From Desulfobulbaceae bacterium UBA5628 (GTDB lineage Bacteria > Desulfobacterota > Desulfobulbia > Desulfobulbales > Desulfurivibrionaceae), in contig DIKC01000039.1 of NCBI GenBank assembly GCA_002421565.1, forward strand, positions 1-9,033: DNA of 9,033 nucleotides. Reading direction: 5' to 3'. The notes under the pieces are model-generated. The model saw only the letters and a list, made by a program, of their open reading frames with translations. It had not been told where the DNA came from and searched no databases. Position 1 is the first letter of the stretch. Each line of letters starts with the position of its first letter. A program made the translations under genes and the position numbers. Shown piece after piece: positions 6,094-9,033 of this stretch.

Positions 6094-6873
6094 GTGCCAG
6101 CGGATGCGGTGACAATTCCGCCGGAGATCAACCGGCTGGTGGGCCGGGCCATGCACCGCTACCAAATGCTGGCCGATGGCGACCGGGTGATGATCGCGGT
6201 TTCCGGCGGCATCGACAGCCTGGTTCTCTGCCGCCTCCTCGATTGCTGGCGGCGCAAAGCCCCGATCCATTACGAACTGCTGGCCGTCCATCTCGACATG
6301 GGCTTTAGCGGCTATCTGCCGCCGCCGGGCCTGACCGACACCCCCGGAATCCCCTTGTCCGGCACATCGGAACTGGTACGGGAACAACTGGTTGCCGCCG
6401 GCCTGCCCTTCCACATCGAAGAAACCGCTTTCGGCCCCGAAGCCCTGGCCGCCGAGGCAGGCAAAAACGGCTGCTACCACTGCGCCGCCCGTCGCCGGGC
6501 CAGACTTTTCGAACTGGCCCGCGAACAGGACTGTAACAAGCTGGCCTTTGGTCATCACCAGGAAGACATCATCGAGACCTTCTTCCTCAACCTGCTGTAC
6601 GGAGGCAATCTCAGCACCATGGTTCCCAACCAGCACCTTTTTTCCGGCCGCCTCTCCCTGATTCGGCCCCTGGCCCTGCTCGACAAAGCAATGGTGCGGA
6701 ATCTGGGCAAGCTTTTCGGGGTGCAACCGGTGGCCAACCCCTGCCCCCTAACCGAACGCTCCAAGCGCCGGGAGGTGCGCGACCTGCTGGCCACCATCAC
6801 CGGCAATGACCCCCAACGGCGGGCCAGCATCTTCGCCGCCCTCGGCAATGTCCGCCGCGACTATCTTTTGTAA
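6094..6873 (+). CDS. TtcA-like PP-loop tRNA thiolation protein
   Basis: The protein belongs to the adenine-nucleotide alpha-hydrolase (PP-loop) family related to TtcA, which thiolates cytidine 32 of tRNA with ATP and an iron-sulfur cluster. In 259 residues it shows the ATP pyrophosphatase loop SGGIDS (37-42), a CYHC pair (C127, C130) followed by a basic patch (RRRAR), the GHHQEDI motif (153-159), FFLNLLYGG (163-171), and a third cysteine C217 in NPCPL. These three cysteines match the cluster ligands of TtcA, although the second cysteine of the E. coli PCNLC motif is absent. A Pro/Gly-rich insertion (about 74-91) precedes the cysteine pair. The GTG at 6094 follows GGAAGG (6080-6085) by eight bases; TTG at 6088 is an alternative start. 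It begins 16 bases after the lipoprotein stop. The exact tRNA target is not established. Confidence 0.87.
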   Translation: MPADAVTIPPEINRLVGRAMHRYQMLADGDRVMIAVSGGIDSLVLCRLLDCWRRKAPIHYELLAVHLDMGFSGYLPPPGLTDTPGIPLSGTSELVREQLVAAGLPFHIEETAFGPEALAAEAGKNGCYHCAARRRARLFELAREQDCNKLAFGHHQEDIIETFFLNLLYGGNLSTMVPNQHLFSGRLSLIRPLALLDKAMVRNLGKLFGVQPVANPCPLTERSKRREVRDLLATITGNDPQRRASIFAALGNVRRDYLL

Positions 6874-6881
6874 AGGAGATC

Positions 6882-7097
6882 ATGCGCATCATGGAGAAAT
6901 ATGCCCCCCTTTACCGCGGCTACTGCGCCTATGCGGTGAGCCGGGGCACCACCGCCGATATCGGCCCCGGCTCCTGGCGGATCGTCGATGGCAAGCTCTA
7001 CCTCAACCTCAACCAGGAGGTTCAAGTCCCGTGGGAGGACATTCCGGGTTACATAAAAAAGGCCGACCAGAATTGGCCGGCCGTGCTGAACCGTTGA
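6882..7097 (+). CDS. Half-length YHS-domain protein (C-terminal portion only)
   Basis: This 71-residue protein matches the C-terminal half of YHS-domain proteins. MEKYAPLYRGYCAYAVSRG (4-22) corresponds to the family's P-EKYAPQYGGYCAYGVS region, followed by SWRIVDGKLYLN (31-42) and the ending DIPGYIKKADQNWPAVL (53-69). The usual N-terminal signal peptide and the first half of the domain are absent. The upstream sequence in the same frame has a stop near 6807 and no YHS-like coding, so the missing part is not frameshifted away nearby. AAAGGAG at 6872-6878 lies three bases before ATG 6882 and 12 before ATG 6891, so translation of the short form seems real. It starts eight bases after the TtcA-like stop and overlaps nothing. 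It lacks a signal peptide and would be cytoplasmic, unlike typical family members. It could be a remnant or a minimal functional form. Confidence 0.78.
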   Translation: MRIMEKYAPLYRGYCAYAVSRGTTADIGPGSWRIVDGKLYLNLNQEVQVPWEDIPGYIKKADQNWPAVLNR

Positions 7098-7111
7098 GCG
7101 GGGGTTGAGGG

Positions 7112-8080
7112 TCACAGCAGCTTGGCCATTTCCTTGGCAAAATAGGTGAGGATGATGTCCGCCCCGGCCCGGCGGATGGAGAGCAGGCTTTCGGCCATCA
7201 CCCGTTTTTCGTCCAGCCAGCCGTTGGCGGCCGCCGCCTTGATCATGGCGTATTCACCGCTAACCTGGTAGGCGGCGATGGGATGATCGAACTCGTCGCG
7301 CAGCATCTTGATGATGTCGAGATAGGCCAGGGCCGGCTTGACCATCAGGATGTCCGCCCCTTCCTCCACGTCCAGGGTCGCTTCCCGCAGGGCTTCACGG
7401 CTGTTGGCCGGGTCCATCTGATAGGCCCGGCGGTCTCCTTCCTGGGGGGCGCAGTCGGCGGCGTCGCGGAACGGCCCGTAAAAGGCCGAGGCGTATTTCA
7501 CCGCATAGGACATGATCGCCACCTGATCGAAGTTGTTTTCATCCAGGGCCTCGCGGATTGCCGCCACCCGGCCGTCCATCATGTCCGAAGGGGCGACCAG
7601 ATCCGCCCCGGCCTGGGCGTGGGAAAGAGCGATCCGGGCCAGCACCTCCAGGGTGGCGTCGTTGTCCACCTGCTTTTCCAGCAAAATCCCGCAATGGCCG
7701 TGACTGGTGTATTCGCAGAGACAGACATCGGTAATCACGGTCAAGTCCGGGGCTTTGTTCTTGAGTTCCTTGATCGCCCGCTGGACAATGCCGTCGCCGG
7801 CATGGGCTCCGGAGCCGACCCGATCCTTTTTCTCCGGCAGCCCGAAGAGAATGACGCTGTTGACCCCCAAGCTCAGACACTCCTTGGCCTCGGCCGCCAA
7901 CCGGTCCACCGACAAGCGGAAGACCCCGGGCATGGAGGAAACCTCCTCCCGCTTGCCCTTGCCGGGCATGACGAACAAGGGGTAGATCAACTGGGAGGGG
8001 GCCAGCGCGGTCTCCCTGATCAGGGCGCGGAGATTTTCGTTTCGCCGCAGGCGGCGGGGGCGGTAGTCGGGAAAGAGCAT
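7112..8080 (-). CDS. hemB: Porphobilinogen synthase (delta-aminolevulinic acid dehydratase)
   Basis: HemB condenses two 5-aminolevulinate molecules into porphobilinogen, an early step to heme, siroheme and cobalamin. The 322-residue chain has normal length and complete motifs: the N-terminal RPRRLRRN (7-14), PLFVMPG (34-40), the zinc-site segment [14 protein letters not shown] (118-131) with C120, C122 and C130, [10 protein letters not shown] (163-172), the active-site lysine K195 in [17 protein letters not shown], and the Schiff-base lysine K248 in [10 protein letters not shown]. The cysteine-rich site marks it as the zinc-dependent type, not the cysteine-free magnesium type. The ATG has AAGGAG at 8094-8089, eight bases upstream. 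It lies 33 bases downstream of the ClpX-like gene on the same strand and is probably co-transcribed with it. Its stop is only 14 bases from that of the convergent YHS gene, with no terminator seen between them. Confidence 0.97.
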   Translation of the reverse strand: MLFPDYRPRRLRRNENLRALIRETALAPSQLIYPLFVMPGKGKREEVSSMPGVFRLSVDRLAAEAKECLSLGVNSVILFGLPEKKDRVGSGAHAGDGIVQRAIKELKNKAPDLTVITDVCLCEYTSHGHCGILLEKQVDNDATLEVLARIALSHAQAGADLVAPSDMMDGRVAAIREALDENNFDQVAIMSYAVKYASAFYGPFRDAADCAPQEGDRRAYQMDPANSREALREATLDVEEGADILMVKPALAYLDIIKMLRDEFDHPIAAYQVSGEYAMIKAAAANGWLDEKRVMAESLLSIRRAGADIILTYFAKEMAKLL

Positions 8081-8113
8081 GATCGTTTCTCCTTGACGGG
8101 TTAAGGGGTGCCT

Positions 8114-9033
8114 TCAGTCCACCTTAAAGGCGCGGCAGACGATTTCGTTGATGAAAATATCCGGGGCGTCGATGCCGGCTGCCGGCACCACCACCTGCTC
8201 CACTTCCCGGCACTGGGTGAGCAGCCGCAACCCGTAAGACATGGCCTGCAACACCTGATCGCAGGTAACCCGCACCGATTCCTCGTCGCGCGGCTCCCGG
8301 GCCAAAATCCGATCCAGGGCCTCGTCGCTGAAGGATATTTTGGTGCCGGAGAGCTCGGAAGCCTCCGCCGCCTTGGCATTGGCCGCGGCCACCAGGGCGC
8401 TGAAGCGATCACACGCCTCTTGCGGGTCAAGTTCTTCGTTCCGCACCTCGGCGGCAATCATCGCCAGCCGGGGAGGAGTGGCGACCACCCCTTGGCTCTC
8501 GAGATAATCGCCGAGATTATCGAGAATGAACTGCTCCAGCCGGCAATGCTCGGCCGCCTGCAATTCGTGCCAGCGTTGCCGGTGTTCTTCCTGCACCGCC
8601 GGATCGTTGAGCAGGCGCAGCAGTTCCCGGCCGGGATTCTCCACCAGGGCCGGGTTCGCCACCAGATGGCGGATACCGGTGGAAGGCAGCTTCTTTTCAA
8701 AATGAAGCAAGGCCCGCTCCATAACACTGACCAGCCCCCTGGCGCCGGTGCGCTCCCGGGCGGCGGCCGTAGCCAGGAGTTGCAAGGCCTCGTCCTCAAA
8801 GGCGATCCCGATCCCGTAGGCCCGAAAATCCTGCTTCTTGCCCACTACCACCGAACTGTTGGGATGACGAAGAATCTCGTAAAGATCAGCCTCCCGCAAC
8901 TCGTCCAGCACCGCCACCACCGGCAGACGGCCGATGAATTCGCTTTCAAAGCCGTAGGCCACCAGATCCTCGGCCCGGGCCTGGCGCAGCAGCCGGCCGC
9001 CGGCCCCGGCTTCCACGGTCGCTGCCGCCACCT
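8114..9033 (-). CDS. ClpX-like AAA+ ATPase with extended C-terminal region (5' end outside window)
   Basis: The visible C-terminal 305 or so residues belong to a ClpX-type AAA+ unfoldase. Numbered from the first ATG in the window (9031), YGFESEFIGRLPVVAVLDEL (26-45) matches the ClpX GLIPEFIGRLPVV segment with its arginine finger region, and TGARGLVSVMERALL (95-109) carries the sensor-2 arginine. Ordinary ClpX ends soon after this. Here about 185 further residues follow (120-305), including a charged helical part (129-180) and an end rich in EVEQVVVPAAG and PDIFINEI. The Walker A/B motifs, any zinc-binding domain and the ClpP-contacting IGF loop would lie upstream of the window, so protease partnership cannot be judged. 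The Met at 9031 is probably internal. hemB follows 33 bases downstream. The extension marks it as a ClpX paralogue rather than the housekeeping clpX, but this is inference. Confidence 0.82.
   Translation of the reverse strand, partial: VAAATVEAGAGGRLLRQARAEDLVAYGFESEFIGRLPVVAVLDELREADLYEILRHPNSSVVVGKKQDFRAYGIGIAFEDEALQLLATAAARERTGARGLVSVMERALLHFEKKLPSTGIRHLVANPALVENPGRELLRLLNDPAVQEEHRQRWHELQAAEHCRLEQFILDNLGDYLESQGVVATPPRLAMIAAEVRNEELDPQEACDRFSALVAAANAKAAEASELSGTKISFSDEALDRILAREPRDEESVRVTCDQVLQAMSYGLRLLTQCREVEQVVVPAAGIDAPDIFINEIVCRAFKVD

Noticed and set aside
7283..8104. + strand open frame of 273 codons opposite hemB
   Set aside because: hemB on the - strand has all catalytic and zinc-site motifs; the opposite frame shows none and has no start signal.
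1..9033. CRISPR array, tRNA, rRNA, insertion sequence or phage genes
   Set aside because: I saw no regularly spaced repeats, cloverleaf-like segments, transposase motifs or terminal inverted repeats. Genes are closely packed with ordinary housekeeping content.

Overview
The window is GC-rich, densely packed chromosomal DNA from a Gram-negative bacterium. It has strong AGGAGG-type ribosome binding sites, GTG/TTG starts, G/C at most third codon positions and an outer-membrane-type lipoprotein. The gene set fits a Desulfobacterota (deltaproteobacterial) anaerobe: a two-subunit biotin carboxylase/carboxyltransferase pair, a TtcA-type PP-loop protein with three cysteines, and a ClpX-like ATPase with a long C-terminal extension. 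This placement is an inference from gene content and style, because no rRNA or other marker is present.

Layout. Bases 2-73 hold the end of a + strand gene. Next come a PPC/DUF296 protein (132-569, +) and a small glycogen-binding-module protein with a lysine/alanine-rich tail (691-1059, +). A hairpin terminator at 1083-1118 separates these from a convergent - strand operon. That operon (transcribed 4516 to 1146) encodes a biotin carboxylase subunit and then a carboxyltransferase plus biotin-carrier subunit; the second gene's ribosome binding site overlaps the stop codon of the first. A 260-base divergent intergenic region follows. Then a + strand cluster runs hisB (4792-5391), a lipoprotein (5421-6077), a TtcA-like protein (6094-6873) and a half-length YHS-domain protein (6882-7097). 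The window ends with a - strand pair read from the right edge: the C-terminal part of a ClpX-like AAA+ ATPase (8114-9033) and hemB (7112-8080).

How the genes work together. The biotin carboxylase charges biotin on the carrier domain of its partner, which passes the carboxyl group to an acceptor. Pyruvate to oxaloacetate is the default expectation, but several acceptor-site residues of the carboxyltransferase differ from canonical pyruvate carboxylase, so the substrate is open. HisB serves histidine synthesis and HemB tetrapyrrole synthesis. The TtcA-like protein probably modifies tRNA. No functional link between these neighbours is evident beyond co-transcription.

Most of the window is housekeeping, with no CRISPR array, insertion sequence, rRNA or tRNA seen. 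The features most worth following are the divergent carboxyltransferase, the polycationic CBM48 protein, the half YHS domain and the ClpX C-terminal extension with a possible degenerate repeat of its small domain.
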